Positions 49,282 to 62,600 of a stretch of 64,000 nt of DNA are shown in pieces (within the stretch, counting starts at the first letter, position 1; each line of letters starts with the position of its first letter). This DNA comes from Cucumis sativus. Lineage: Eukaryota > Streptophyta > Magnoliopsida > Cucurbitales > Cucurbitaceae. The stretch spans positions 124,001 to 188,000 of the forward strand of contig NC_026659.2 in the NCBI RefSeq assembly GCF_000004075.3. The letters run 5' to 3'. A model generated the notes under the pieces. That model had not been told where the DNA came from and searched no databases. It was given only the letters and a program-made list of their open reading frames with translations. Position numbers and translations under genes: made by a program.

Positions 49282-51460
49282 GACTGGTGGTGGAAGAAGA
49301 AGAAGAAGAAGAAGAACGACGACGAAATGGGATTGAGATTCCAAATGAGAAAAAAGAGCAGAAGAGAAGATAGATTGATTGAGGGTGTGCTTTGCTTGGT
49401 GAAAAATGAGCTCTCCTTCCCCTTTGCTCCAACGAGAATAACAAAGGAAGTATGGGTCTGCCAAAATCTGGACTTTTACAATAAGTCGGTCTAAGAGAAA
49501 GAGTTCAATTATATAAAAGCTTGGGATAAATTTCTTATACTTTATTTTAACTCTTACCTTATCTCCTTCATTTTTCCACTTGAAATTAGGACCAAAATTT
49601 AATGAGTTTGTGAGTTCAATTGTTAGAAAGTAAAATTAAAAAAAAAATGATTATATAATTTGGGGAAGGAGTTTGAAAACTAACTTAAAAGCAATGTCTT
49701 TACCCTATACGATATCATTATAATCAATCAAGAATAACTCATTTTGAAAAAATAGCCTAAATTAATTACAACGTAGAAACGAACTAATTACAATTGGAAA
49801 AAACGAGATAATTTTGTATTTTATAAAATATAATATCCATGCAAACAAATGTTATTTGCTAAAATTCAAAAGAAAAAATAGTTTTGTCATTTTAAAAAAT
49901 GACTATTAAAATCGTTGTTATATTTTATTATTCCTTAGTATAACTCTCTTTCTTTTTGTCAAATAATTTATATATATTTTTTGATTAGGTGGAATTTCCC
50001 TCCTAATATAACCATTGTCATTTCTTTGAAAATAAACCCAACAAAGTCACATTCGTATTCTTACAAAATTTATCTTTCACCGTTTTCTTTTCTCGTTGGT
50101 TTTGAGTATTTTGCCTAATTCAATGGCCTCGAATCATTCTTTTATTTCTCCCCTCCTCCAAAAGAACAAAAAAGTTAATTAAGACAAAAATAGTGTGAGA
50201 GAACGTTTATATTAATATGCAGACTTTGTGGACTAAACCAGATTAGGAAGCGATTCTAAGTATTTAAAGAAAAGTGGATAATATCATACAAATGTAGAGA
50301 CATGGAAGATCACGTAATCCTTCACAAACCCATTTACATTTTAATTAAGTGCATATGTGTTTGATAAATTCGTATGACAGTAATCTCTAAGGACTACGTA
50401 GTTAAGTTTGACAAATGACTTTCACATAAATATTGGAGCTGTAATTTGAATAATGTTAAAATACTTTTAGTCTCTACTTGTATTGAAGCAACAATTCAAC
50501 GTAGCAAACAACTTAAATAGATTAAAGAGAGTTTGAATTACATGTTAGTATTTAAAGATAGTTTTTACTCTTTTTAGTTCAACACGTGTATATGTACTAC
50601 CGATCATATCTTCTACCCTCTAAAACTTATGAGACAATTTTGAAGGTATTTGATTCAACGTTCTATTAACAACTTTTAATTATAAGTTTTTCTCCAGCCC
50701 TTTTGATGTATTTAGTTTCTCGATAGGAGTTTTAAGTACAAATACTCATCATGCTCTTCACGACCACAAAACACAACCACATCTACGAACTTACGAAGAC
50801 AAAGAACTAAGTTGAGAATCATAATACTCTGAACTAAAGGATAACATCATCGTTATAAGAAAATCAATTATCGTTAACTGTATGACTTCAAAAAATTAAT
50901 ATTTTTTTACTGTAAACTCGAAACATAACTTCAATAAATCAACATAAATGAAGACAAAGAAATAAAAAAGGGATTGATTGATAAGCAAACAAGAGTCCAT
51001 TAGTTATAGAAACCAACGACTATGAATGATAAGATTGGCTTCAAAATATCACAAAATCCAACTCATACCAACCCTAAATCTGATATTGTAGGGTTATAAG
51101 ATCCACCGATACCCAATAGCCACCATTTTTATAATAAAGATGAATGGTTTGATGCTTTTATCTCCGTAATAATAATAATTGATGTATTAAAAAGAATTGT
51201 TATGGTAAAAATTTGAATTATTTGAATGATAGATGAATGAATATGTGAGGTATAGTTCCAGCGAGGCAAGAAGAAGAAGGTTGTGATTGGGTGTACAGCT
51301 CAGACTTAAAACCCTAAAAATGAATTCAAATGCATTCCCAAAATACTCTCTTTTAATTATTGCTTTTGGTTTTGGGCGCAAAAATAAAATAAATTAAATA
51401 ACAACTAATAATAATAAACAAAAAATAAATTTAATTTTTAGAATTTCAAGTCCAGACTTT
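49282..51460. other. Divergent promoter region of the MSP1-type and importin genes
   Basis: 49282-49450 is the 5' UTR side of the MSP1-type gene, with a GAA run just above its ATG. 49.5-51.2 kb is AT-rich with no gene. A telo-box-like AAACCCTA at 51309-51316 lies about 150 bp before the importin leader. Such boxes are frequent upstream of plant genes active in dividing cells. Confidence 0.5.
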
Positions 51461-52200
51461 GCTTTGCGCCCTTCCATTTTCTTCTTCCTCTCGCTCTTTC
51501 CCCTCCGTCTAGGGTTCCTCCAACTGCCGTCTTTTCGCTCTTCTACACTCTTCTTCTTTCTTTCAATCCTCTCAATTTCCCCATTTCAGGTATTCTTTTC
51601 TATACCCTCTTCTTCTTTTTCCTCTTTCGCTTTCTTTTTTCTTCCTGTGTTTTTCCGTCCTTTTGATCTGTCCATTTTTTATTTGTTTTTCTCCGATTTA
51701 TCCATTTCCCGTTTCTCCATCTTCACCACGATTCACTTCTCCATTTCTTTTCACTATCTGTGTTTTTATTGAGTTTTTTCTTTTCTAAAAAAAACTGTGA
51801 CGAGTTTCTGGTTGTGGACTGTGTTCCATCACATTTACCTCATTTCGATCCTCTAGACATCTGTTGTCGTTCCTATTTCTTATGGTTTTTTGCCGGAACG
51901 CTGTAATACGTACATAGATGGTTGGTTCACATGACTTTGTGAGCTGGGATTCTTGATAGATCACCTACAGTTCAGTTAGCTTTATTATTAGTTTCTTGCT
52001 GTGCTGTTGAGATCTGGGTTTTGGCTCTTTGTTCTTGGGTTTTGTAACTGCTATTGTAGTTTTTGTCTTTCTCTTAAAATTTCTTATTGAGGTTTCGGGA
52101 TTCGGTTAGTACTTGTCTAGTAGATGGATTTGTGAAATTTAAGCAGTGGGGCAAGTCACCAATTTCCTCAATTAACGAATTGTTTATTTTCAGGTGAAAC
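51461..52200 (+). other. Importin 5' UTR with one intron
   Basis: A CT-rich leader exon (about 51461-51589) with a TAGGGTT motif at 51510-51516 ends at a GT donor (51590). The intron runs to the CAG at 52193 and is followed by GTGAAAC and the start codon. A CT-rich open stretch in this leader is not a gene. Confidence 0.7.
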
Positions 52201-54909
52201 ATGGCATTGGAGGTTACGCAAGTTCTTCTGAATGCACAGTCTATCGATGCAACTGTGAGGAAGCAGGCAGAAGACAGTTTGAGGCAATTTCAGGAGCAAA
52301 ACCTTCCCAGTTTTTTGCTGTCTCTCTCTAATGAATTAGGAAGCGAGGAAAAGCCGGTCGACAGTCGTAAATTGGCAGGTCTGATACTGAAGAATGCACT
52401 GGATGCCAAGGAACAACATAGAAAATTTGAGCTCGTTCAGAGATGGCTATCACTGGATGGCAATGTGAAGACCCAGATAAAGGCATGCTTGTTGAATACA
52501 CTGTCTTCAGCAGTAGCTGATGCCAGGTCCACGGCATCCCAGGTCATCGCAAAGATTGCGGGTATTGAGTTGCCTCATAAGCAATGGCCTGAGTTGATAG
52601 GTTCACTATTGTTAAATGTTCATCAACAATCGTCGCATGTCAAACAAGCCACCTTGGAGACCCTTGGTTATTTGTGTGAGGAAGTTTCTCCAGACGTCAT
52701 AGATCAAGATCAGGTGAACAGGATATTGACAGCTGTTGTCCAGGGAATGAATGCATCCGAAGGAAACAATGATGTGCGACTTGCTGCCACTCGATCCTTG
52801 TACAATGCTCTTGGGTTTGCTCAAGCAAACTTTAGCAATGATATGGAACGTGATTATATCATGAGAGTTGTTTGTGAGTCCACACTGTCCCCTGAAGTGA
52901 GGATACGCCAGGCAGCTTTTGAATGTTTGGTTTCAATTGCATCGACATACTATGACAAATTGGCCCGGTACATCCAGGATATTTTTGGCATTACCGCAAA
53001 GGCTGTTAAGGAGGATGAAGAATCTGTTGCTCTTCAGGCCATTGAATTCTGGAGTTCTATTTGCGATGAGGAGATAGATATTTTGGAAGAGTATGGAGAA
53101 GATTTTACCGGTGATTCTGATATACCATGCTTTTATTTCATCAAGCAGGCACTGCCTGCGCTTGTGCCCATGTTACTTGAGACACTTCTTAAGCAAGAAG
53201 AGGATCAGGATCAAGATGAAGGGGCTTGGAACATTGCCATGGCTGGGGGTACATGTCTTGGGCTAGTTGCACGAACAGTGGGCGATGATATTGTTCCACT
53301 TGTCATGCCATTCATTGAAGAGAACATAACAAAATCAGATTGGAGGCAGAGGGAGGCAGCCACTTACGCTTTTGGTTCAATTTTAGAGGGGCCTGCTCCA
53401 GAAAAATTGATGCCAATTGTGAACGTGGCTTTAGCGTTCATGCTGACTGCCTTGACTCAGGATCCAAATAACCATGTAAAGGACACAACTGCATGGACCC
53501 TTGGACGGATATTTGAATTCCTTCATGGTTCAACTCTAGATACACCAATAATTAATCAGGCTAATTGTCAACAAATAATTACAGTTCTGCTCCAGAGCAT
53601 GAAGGACGTTCCAAATGTGGCAGAGAAAGCCTGTGGTGCTCTCTATTTTCTTGCTCAGGGTTATGAAGATGTTGGCTCATCATCTCCTCTAACTCCATTT
53701 TTTCAAGAAATTGTTCAGTCCCTATTGACTGTTACTCACAGAGAAGATGCTGGGGAATCGCGGTTGAGGACTGCTGCATATGAAACGTTGAATGAAGTTG
53801 TGAGGTGTTCAACCGAGGAAACGGCCTCAATGGTGGTGCAACTGGTACCAGTCATCATGATGGAGTTGCACAACACCCTCGAGGGTCAAAAGCTCTCATC
53901 TGATGAAAGGGAGAGGCAAGGTGAATTGCAGGGCCTGCTTTGTGGATGTCTACAGGTTCTTATTCAGAGGCTAGGCTCATCAGAGCCTACAAAGTATATG
54001 TTCATGCAGTATGCGGACAATATGATGGGTCTTTTCCTGAGGGTCTTTGCTTGTAGAAATGCTACGGTTCATGAGGAGGCCATGCTGGCCATTGGTGCTC
54101 TTGCTTATGCAACTGGCCCGGAATTTGCCAAGTACATGACTGAGTTCTATAAATATATAGAAATGGGGCTTCAGAATTTTGAAGAGTACCAAGTTTGTGC
54201 TGTCACTGTTGGTGTTGTAGGGGATGTATGCAGGGCATTGGAAGATAAGATTTTGCCTTACTGTGATGGCATTATGACTCAGCTGCTTAAGAATTTGTCT
54301 AGTGATCAATTGCATCGCTCTGTTAAACCCCCTATTTTCTCGTGCTTTGGTGATATAGCACTGGCTATAGGGGAGAATTTTGAGAAATACTTGATGTATG
54401 CCATGCCAATGCTCCAGCGGGCAGCAGAACTATCTGCACACACTGCCGGTGCTGATGATGAAATGACCGAGTATACGAACTCCTTGAGAAATGGTATTTT
54501 GGAGGCATATTCAGGGATCTTCCAAGGTTTCAAGAGCTCTCCAAAAACTCAGCTCTTGATCCCTTATGCTCCTCATATACTTCAATTTTTGGATAGTATA
54601 TACATGGGAAAAGACATGTGAGTTCTTTGCTGATCTCTCTCTCTCTCTCTTTCTTTTTCTATGTGAATTGGATTTTTGTTTAAATTTTTGCTTGTTTGTT
54701 TTTCCTGTAGGGATGAGGTTGTGATGAAAACTGCCATTGGGGTCCTCGGAGATTTAGCAGACACACTAGGAAGCAATGCGGGTTCTCTGATTCAGCAATC
54801 GGTCTCAAGCAAAGACTTTTTAAGTGAATGTTTGTCATCAGATGATCATTTGATTAAAGAATCTGCCGAGTGGGCCAAATTGGCCATCAGCCGTGCCATT
54901 TCCATTTGA
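52201..54909 (+). CDS. KPNB1: Importin subunit beta-1 (karyopherin beta)
   Basis: Predicted 871-residue protein from two exons, 52201-54617 and 54711-54909, split within the Met codon of GKDMDEVV. The length matches plant importin beta-1 (about 870). It begins MALEVTQVLLNAQS and carries the importin N-terminal domain, then HEAT repeats along the whole chain (for example VRIRQAAFECLVSIAS and DWRQREAATYAFGSILEGP), with the acidic loop QEEDQDQDEG near residue 340. Importin beta binds Ran-GTP, FG nucleoporins and importin alpha to carry cargo into the nucleus. The Arabidopsis relative (AtKPNB1) also affects abscisic acid and drought responses. The almost undivided gene with a single 3'-proximal intron, plus a 5' UTR intron, is the plant form. 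Confidence 0.96.
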
Positions 54910-55560
54910 GGCTTTTGGTGGGTGGCATATTCTTTTTTCATATTCAGAGTCCTTGCATGCATTTGGGTGTATTGAGTCGGGGTCCAGCATTGCATCTCAC
55001 AAGTCGTCATCACTAATAGACAACGGAAGCTGTTCACTCCCAGTTGTCACTAACTCTTGCATCATCATCTATTGCATTAGCAACGTGAAGTCTGTTCATC
55101 TTCTCTTGTCATGGTGGAAGCGGGAGGATTCATCCATCAAGTACTGTCATTTATACAAGCTGGGTCGGGGTGGGGTGGGGGGTCGGTTCGAATGTATCTC
55201 TGATTTGAGATAAATACCCAGCCTAAAAGAGGCTTTACACCTTTATGTGGGTATGGGATGTTGAAAAAGGATGAATGAGAGTACACACAGGGAGTTGTTT
55301 TCCCTCCTTGTTATGCTCCGCTTAGGCACCCTTGTGCTACTTTCTCTGAACTTCTACTTCGTTTAGCGCGGTTCTTTTTAAAGGATACTATCCATTCATA
55401 TTTTTGTTCAAATTTTTGTGCATCAGTTTTTATGAATTTCAAGGTCTCGTTGTATTCAGTTATTCAAACTGTACACCTTCTCATACCAATATACCCTTAC
55501 CCTTAAGAAGGGTGTCGTTATTTTATGTTTTGTACAATATACATGTTAGTAATTAGTTAG
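54910..55560 (+). other. Probable importin 3' UTR
   Basis: Sequence after the TGA at 54907-54909. It contains the G-rich motif at 55162-55182. The poly(A) site is not certain and may lie near 55.5 kb. Confidence 0.45.
55162..55182 (+). other. G-quadruplex-forming motif in the importin 3' UTR
   Basis: Four G runs with 1-2 base loops: GGG, TC, GGGG, T, GGGG, T, GGGGGG. This fits the standard G3+N1-7 pattern four times over. It is on the sense strand, so the mRNA itself could fold. It stands out strongly in otherwise AT-rich DNA. Confidence 0.8.
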
Positions 55561-56650
55561 TATGGCGATTCTTAAAAGTTGTGGTGACATTCTGTATGAT
55601 ATGCATGTTCTTATAATAAGAAACATGAAAGGAAATTCTGATGGGAATAAATGGTGAGCTAGGTTAGTGTCCTGTGTTTGTTTTGGTATTGGAACGTATC
55701 TTTGTTTATTTGAAATAAAGGTAAAGCAAAGGAGGGAAAGCTTCCTTGACATCTCACATGTGAAAGTGTAAAAGCCGTTTTCCCGCTCTTTTTTTGAACC
55801 AACCAAACCTCATTACAGCATTTGGCTTTGTTTTCATCTTAAAATCTCTTCTTCATTTCTATCTTTTCTTGCTTGAAGAACAAACTGCACATATTTGATT
55901 GATTTAAAACATGTACTCGATGATGATATTCACTTCTCATTGGGCCTAAAAATCAGGGTTTTTATTTGATTGACGATTTAACGAAAGCATATTATAATAA
56001 AAATAGGTAGTGATTAGCAGTATAATCTCCGGATGAAGAAGCTTAAATGAATGCATGTTATATTTGTTTTGAAACATAATGCTAATATGTTGATAACTAA
56101 ACAGTAGTCATTGACTGGTAAAGCGGGATACACAAACAAATTCATAGATTGCAATTGAATTATCAATATACTCATTTGATAAATTTGTATAGCTTTTTTA
56201 ATTTCCTTATATAATTATTGTATTTGAAACATCTTTAAATTTAATTTTGAATGGAAGAGATGTAGTTGAGCTGTAAAAGAAGAAAAATAATACTTTGGAT
56301 CAATCACCTGCTACGCATTGTACAGTAAGTGCCAATAGGAAGGCATCCGAGATGATGCCACGCGTAAAGAGTACAAAAATTACGTGGGGATTTCCCGATA
56401 TTGCGTACGCCGCCGCTTTCAATAGACTCTGCGTTTGTTGCATAGGTATTTATGCCCTCCGCCAGCGCCAGCCTTCATTTCTCTTTTCAATTTCCCTTCT
56501 CCGTCTTTCTTCTTCTTCTTCTTCTTCTTCTTCTTCTTCTTCTTCGTAGATTCCGTTCCGATTCAAGGGTTTTCCCAACTCTTCATTCATTCTTCTTCTC
56601 AGATTGGCCTTCTCTTGTTTCTCTTCACTTCTCTCCAATTCGGCCTCCCC
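55561..56650. other. Spacer and 5' UTR of the acyl-CoA-binding gene
   Basis: 55.56-56.3 kb is AT-rich without a gene. 56.3-56.65 kb is the promoter and leader of the acyl-CoA-binding gene and includes a (TCT)n run. Confidence 0.5.
56506..56545 (+). repeat. (TTC)n microsatellite in the 5' UTR
   Basis: About 13 copies of TTC about 105 bp upstream of the start codon. They create false open frames of Phe, Leu or Ser (plus strand) and Glu (minus strand). Confidence 0.9.
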
Positions 56651-59600
56651 ATGGCTGAGTGGCAAGATTTTCTTCAAACCCTTTTCATAGGTCTCATATT
56701 CTCTTATCTTGTTGCTAAGTTGATCTCCATAGTCGTCTCTTTTAAGGAAGATAATCTCTCTCTCTCTCGTGCTACCTCTACTCCCATTCCCCAATCCAAC
56801 GAGGGAGTTTCCAAGACCAAGCCAATTGAAACCGATATCGGCTCGGGTTCTGGAGACTTTGGGTTCGCGCACGAGGCTGACTCTGTCATAGCCGAGCATG
56901 GTAGTGTTAGGAATGACAGTATTGGTGGGAGTGATACTGATGATGATGACTGGGAAGGGGTGGAGAGCACCGAATTGGACGAATTGTTCAGCGCGGCTAC
57001 TGCTTTTGTTGCCGCCTCTGCAGCTGATCGGCTCTCACCCAAGGTATCCAACGAAGTACAGTTGCAGCTTTACGGCTACTACAAAATCGCTACCGAGGGG
57101 CCTTGCAGCACGCCGCAGCCGTCTGCCTTGAAAATGACAGCTCGGGCTAAGTGGTATTGGTGTTTCTCTACGTTTATGGCTTTTCCTCCCTTACCTATTC
57201 GTTATGACCATTCTCCACCTAATTCCTAAGTCATAACTTGGTGAAAGACTGGTTTAATTATTGCAGGGGCAGTTACATTAGGAAGAAATTATTCTGAGTA
57301 TATTGCTCAAAATATTATGCGTTTGAAGTGGATTTCTTAAGAGTTGAGACGAAGGTCCTTTTAACAAGGGTAGGGATATGGTTATAAAAGCCTTGCCCCA
57401 TCGGCCGTTTTTTTAAAATCAGGTTTTCAATGGGCACGGGATGAAACTTGAATTATGATTATATTAGGAATGGTCAATGTAGTTATGGGCATATGATGAA
57501 CTACGTTTATGGAATTTTATTCTAGTAGTTAGAGTAGAGAAATAGTCACTATATTTCATCTACTCCTGTCGCTGAGATTACTAACAGAGTTCAAAAAGGT
57601 CATGGAGTTCAAACTGCCGTTGCATGGGATATTGAAGTCCTAATTTTTTGACAACCAAGTAGTATAGGTTTAGGTCGATGTGTGATAAGACTGGCCGAAT
57701 TTGTTGGGCCTACGCTCACAAATATATATATAATCATTATGCTGGTTCTACACTCCAAAAAAAAAAAAAAATGGTAAAAAAAGTTATTCCGGTTGTTTTG
57801 TCTATTAATGATAAAATGTTATTTTGTCCCTGTAAGATGCTTTACACTCTCGTTGTGTGTTATCACATTGTTATGTTATAGTCGCAAAAACATGAATTAG
57901 AATAAGTGAAGATGCATGAGATCGACTCTGTGGAGGTAACAACTTACAGTTTATTTGGGTTGAGTGTTCTATTTATACTTATAGGTAATTGTTTTTACCA
58001 GGCAAGCGTGGCAGAAATTGGGTGCTATGCCTCCTGAAGAAGCGATGCAAAAGTACATTGATATAGTTACTGAGTTGTTTCCATCTTGGGTGGCTGGTGC
58101 AAGTGGGGTGAGAACTTAATCTCTTTATTTCACCATCTTTACTATCCCTATTTGCTTCTTGTTAGTTGTTTGTTTGTTTGTTCACTTTATAATTAGTTTT
58201 TAATGCCTGTGAGGACCAGAAGAGCAAAGATGGAAATGCTGATGCTAGAAGTAAAGATTCTAGAGGACCAATGGGGCCCGTCTTCAGCACTTTTGTATAT
58301 GAAGAAACCGGGAATGAGTTGTAAGGTTCCTATTAATGTTGAATGCAATTGATTATAACCCCCACTTTCATGTTGTTCTTGTTCCCCCCTTTTAATTGTT
58401 TGAAACAATTAAACTACTCTAGTTGATATTATGAACAAAAATTTATTGTCTTGTGCATAGGAACACTGAAGTTCTACTAAGTCAAAGGCTTCTCTAGCTG
58501 TTTCTTTAGTCATTAAACAACCTATTGTTTAATTTCCAACCGCAATTCCATAGCAAGGCCTTCATTGTAAATGCTTTCTTTCTTCTTCATATCATGTTTA
58601 CACAGTTGCTCCTAGAGCAATGTTTGGTGCAGGAGCTTGAGATTCTAGGTTCTCTTATTTGATGAGATGGCGAGCCTGTCTCCCTTTTGTCTTCTTCATG
58701 TCTCATTCATGTTCATCCATCCCTTGAACAACAAGGATGGTCTTCTGGTGCTTCACCAATTTTTTATTTTTTCCTTTTCTTTTTTTGGTTTGCTAGATTA
58801 ATAAAATTGTGGAAACGTGCATGTAGTTGAAGGGAGAGAAGATGATTAAGATGCATAATTGGTATATAATTGAAAAGTCGAGAAATGTAAAATTGCATAT
58901 AATTGGCATATAGTTGAAAAGTGCATATAATTGGCCTCCAGTGGTTAAGATGTATAGGAGAATGATGTGTCAGTAGAGTAGAGAGTGGGGGTGAGCCAAG
59001 GTTAGGGGAGTGGGGCCCAGTTTGTCAGGAAGTTGTTAGAAGAATATATTGTGTAAATATATGAAATAGGGAGAGAAGATGTGGACATCTTTTTTTGTAA
59101 TATGAGAGTAAATGGTTTTGAGAGAGATTGGAGATCTCTCTAATTCTCTCTTCGTTCTTGTATTTCTTCTTGAACATAAAGAACAGTTGTTGAGTTCTAT
59201 CAGCTTTTTTCTAAGCTGTTTACTCCTTTTTTTCTCATGGACGATATTTCTCTGTTTTCTTATTTTCCCTTGGTTCCTGTGTTCCTCCTTGTTGTCTCTT
59301 GTTTTTTATGGCTCCCTTGTGTGCCAGGTCTGTATTTTTCTTTTATGGCTTGGTTTGAGTGAAAACAGTTCACAATACCTTTGCTTAAATTAGAAAATGG
59401 TTAATAAGCACCATGCACTCATTTCACCAGTTCAGCCTACAAGAACTGACAATATTGATGGGTGGTTTTCTTAGTTTACTATGATTCTAACGGAATGCCA
59501 TTCTCAACATGAAAATAAATTGTCTATTAATGATGGTTAATTTAAATGGTTGTATGAGTTTTGTCTATTGATGATTTCGTTTTGTTTTTCTCGGTAAGAA

Positions 59601-62600
59601 AGTGAACTTTCATTGATATAAAAAATGAATGAACTACAATGGAATACAAAAGACAAGCCCAACAAAAAGAGGAAGACCGATACAGGCTGCAGAAAGGGAC
59701 TTCATTCCAATAAAATGAAAGCAGGATTATACAAAAACTTAGTGATAAATACCCAAACCAAGATCATATAAAGACTTAATGAGATGCCCAAACAAGGGCA
59801 TTAATCTAGACACTTGCTCTTACCACTACCTTTGTTCGGACAAGGAGCACAACACAGAGTAGTATGGAAAGAACAGATTCTAATTTACTGTTTACTTCAT
59901 AATTAAGAAGCAATGCCAACATTTTCTATCTGAATCCCTTTTAACTACTCTTGATGTCTTTCTTTTTTATTTCTTGATTTTATTTTGAGATTTGACGTAT
60001 TCATTCCCCATTCTATTTTGACTTCCCTCATTTGCTTCTTTTCTGACAATCTGAAGCTTTTCAAGCCCACACTAGGAATCCCACTACTGAAAATTTGATT
60101 TCAACTTTCAGGGAGCTGGAAGATATTCATGGCTTTGCTAGAGAAGGAGAATTGGAAAATTTGCTGAAGTGTATAGAAAATGGAGTTTCAGTGAATATCA
60201 AGGGTTAGTTTATCAAACCATCTTTGTTTTAGTTCTTAACAATAACGAATCATAAGTTTGCTTAGTGCTTAAAGTATTTGAATGTGAGTTACAAAATCAG
60301 TAACCTCTTAGAGAATTAATTTTTTAAAAGTTAACTTATTATTTGATTTCCAAAAATGAGATAGGTCTAATGAGTCGTGGAGGTTGGTAAATGACTTGAT
60401 TTGTGATGATTTTTGAAGTAGACATGTAGACTTGATTAAGTTAGTTTACCTTCTTAGGACTCTAAGAATCAAGGCAAAAGTGTTGTGGTATTATGGATCT
60501 AAAAACTAAGCAAATGAGGCAAATCTGGCTTATCTTATATTTAATCTGAATCTAAGCTTGTTGCGAAAAAAAAAAAAAACTTTTAAGTGACTCAATGATA
60601 AGCTTGATGCCTTGGATCAGTTCTATCAGGGAAGCATCGGTTAGTGTGTTCACCTTTTATACTGAGCCACAAAAGAAATCCTGGTTTTGTAAGAATCATG
60701 TATGATTTCTAAATGAACAGCTTACCTTCCGGTGTTGTGGGACTGTGTGGTTTTTATTTTGATAACCTTCATAGGAATCACCAGATGATTCGGGTTGGGT
60801 GTGCACTCATTATGCGGTTCAGAGTTCCATAATCTACTGAACAATCCAGTTAGGCATATAGATATGCTCCTTTGCTGACTAATATGACGGCATCATTGTG
60901 GTTTTATGTCACTTTTTTAAATTCATATTTCATCATTGCACTTCAATTTAATAGTGATGATGGTATCATGGTTTCTGCATCATTCTCTCACTACTCTACA
61001 GGTTCTATTTTCTATAGTTGTGTCTTTTGTGGGCATGGTTTTCTCTTTTTCGTATGCTCTTGTATTCTTTTATTTTTATCACAATGAAAGTCATTGTTTC
61101 TTGAAAGAAAAGTAGCGAGTTGCAAGCCATTTTTTTAAAATTTCTTTTATGAACTGATATTTATGCTAAAAAGATTTGAGAAACCAACTTATTTAACTCA
61201 CCTCACTTAAAAAATGGATAACAAATCAACCTAACAAGCAAAGGGACAATAAGTCCCTTCCCTAACGAGATTAGGTTATGAGAACACCTCTAATGGTGAA
61301 AGTGGAATAATTACAAAAAAAGAAAAAACTTGTGATAGAATTGGAAGATGGAAGTATACAAAGTAACAAAATTTTCTTTTTTTAAAAAAAGAATTGAACC
61401 TATGTTTGAACTCTAAAGACTCATTCCTTTCCTTCCAAATTAACCACAAAATAGCTTTAGCCACACACTACTTAACTCTATAGGTTACCTCTTTCTCCTT
61501 GTGCTATCCATCCTTCATTTTCTTTCTTCATTTTTCCTCTTTGAAAGGAAATACAATTCTATCAACATAACGTTGTATACAAAGGGAAGGAAGGTAAGGG
61601 GCAATTTCTTTCCTGTCCACCAAAAGATAAAAGTTCTGAAGTTCCTCTCTGTTCAAGTATTCCACAGCAGTTTTGCAACGATACTCGACCAAATATTTTA
61701 GTCTTTTTCTTGAATGGATGTTTAAGCCAAAAGGAGTGAAGGTTGGAAGTAATTGTTTTATTGACAGGCAGGATCCCATTCAAACAAGACTAAGAGTTGG
61801 CTACAAAAGATAGTCGGAAATTCACAGTGGATAATTGTTGTGATCATGTGAGTTTGAATCGTGCCTGCAGTTTTTGGGTATTCCTGCTGCCCAAGACATC
61901 TTTAGATAAGGATTTTAACTTTCTTCGGGTATTTTATCCTCCATCTTTAATTAAGAGAGAAGTTGTGTTGAAGCATTGCCCAACACAGACCGCACAACCC
62001 TTGGAAGTCAACCATCTTGTTTTTCCAATATCATGACTTCCTAGATGACCTCTTCTGGTTAAAGTTCTTTTGTTCCAAGTAAAGAGCCATTCCTGAATCC
62101 TCTGACGAGATAGCATTTAAATCTTTCTTTCCCAACAGTTAACTTGAAACCTTCTGAGATCCAGATCTCCACGGGTCTGGGAAAGTTGCATGCTATCCCC
62201 TCACGAGAGAAGAGTCTAGCTGCAACTTTGTATTCGGAGTTTAAGTTTCAAAATGCTTCATGATGCTGGGTGTGACTTGTTTTTATATTAAAAAAAATAA
62301 CATTTGAAAATATTATATGACATGCGGTCCTTCCACTAAAGTTATTTGTATTTGTTTGTTTCTTTATTATAAATGATTCTATCAACATGCTGGAATGGGT
62401 ACATTTTTCTTTCCTTCCGAGGACGATGTTGAGTTATATCTCCTAAACAATTCTTTTGAACGATTGCAGACAGTGAAGGCAGAACCCCGTTGCACTGGGC
62501 GGTCGATCGTGGCCATTCTAATGTTGTGGAGGTGCTTGTTAGCAGGAATGCTGATATTGATGTTAAGGTACCTAGAATGTATTTAACACTATATTTACTG

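Noticed and set aside
51464-51772. 102-codon plus-strand frame before importin beta
   Set aside because: Pyrimidine-rich leader and intron sequence; crosses the 5' UTR donor site.
55180-55192. GGTTCGAATG resembling a tRNA B box
   Set aside because: No matching A box, cloverleaf or pairing arms around it.
56435-56899. Open frames through the (TTC)n leader, including an upstream in-frame extension of the acyl-CoA-binding protein and a Glu-rich antisense frame
   Set aside because: Microsatellite artefacts; the ATG at 56651 gives the standard N-terminal anchor.
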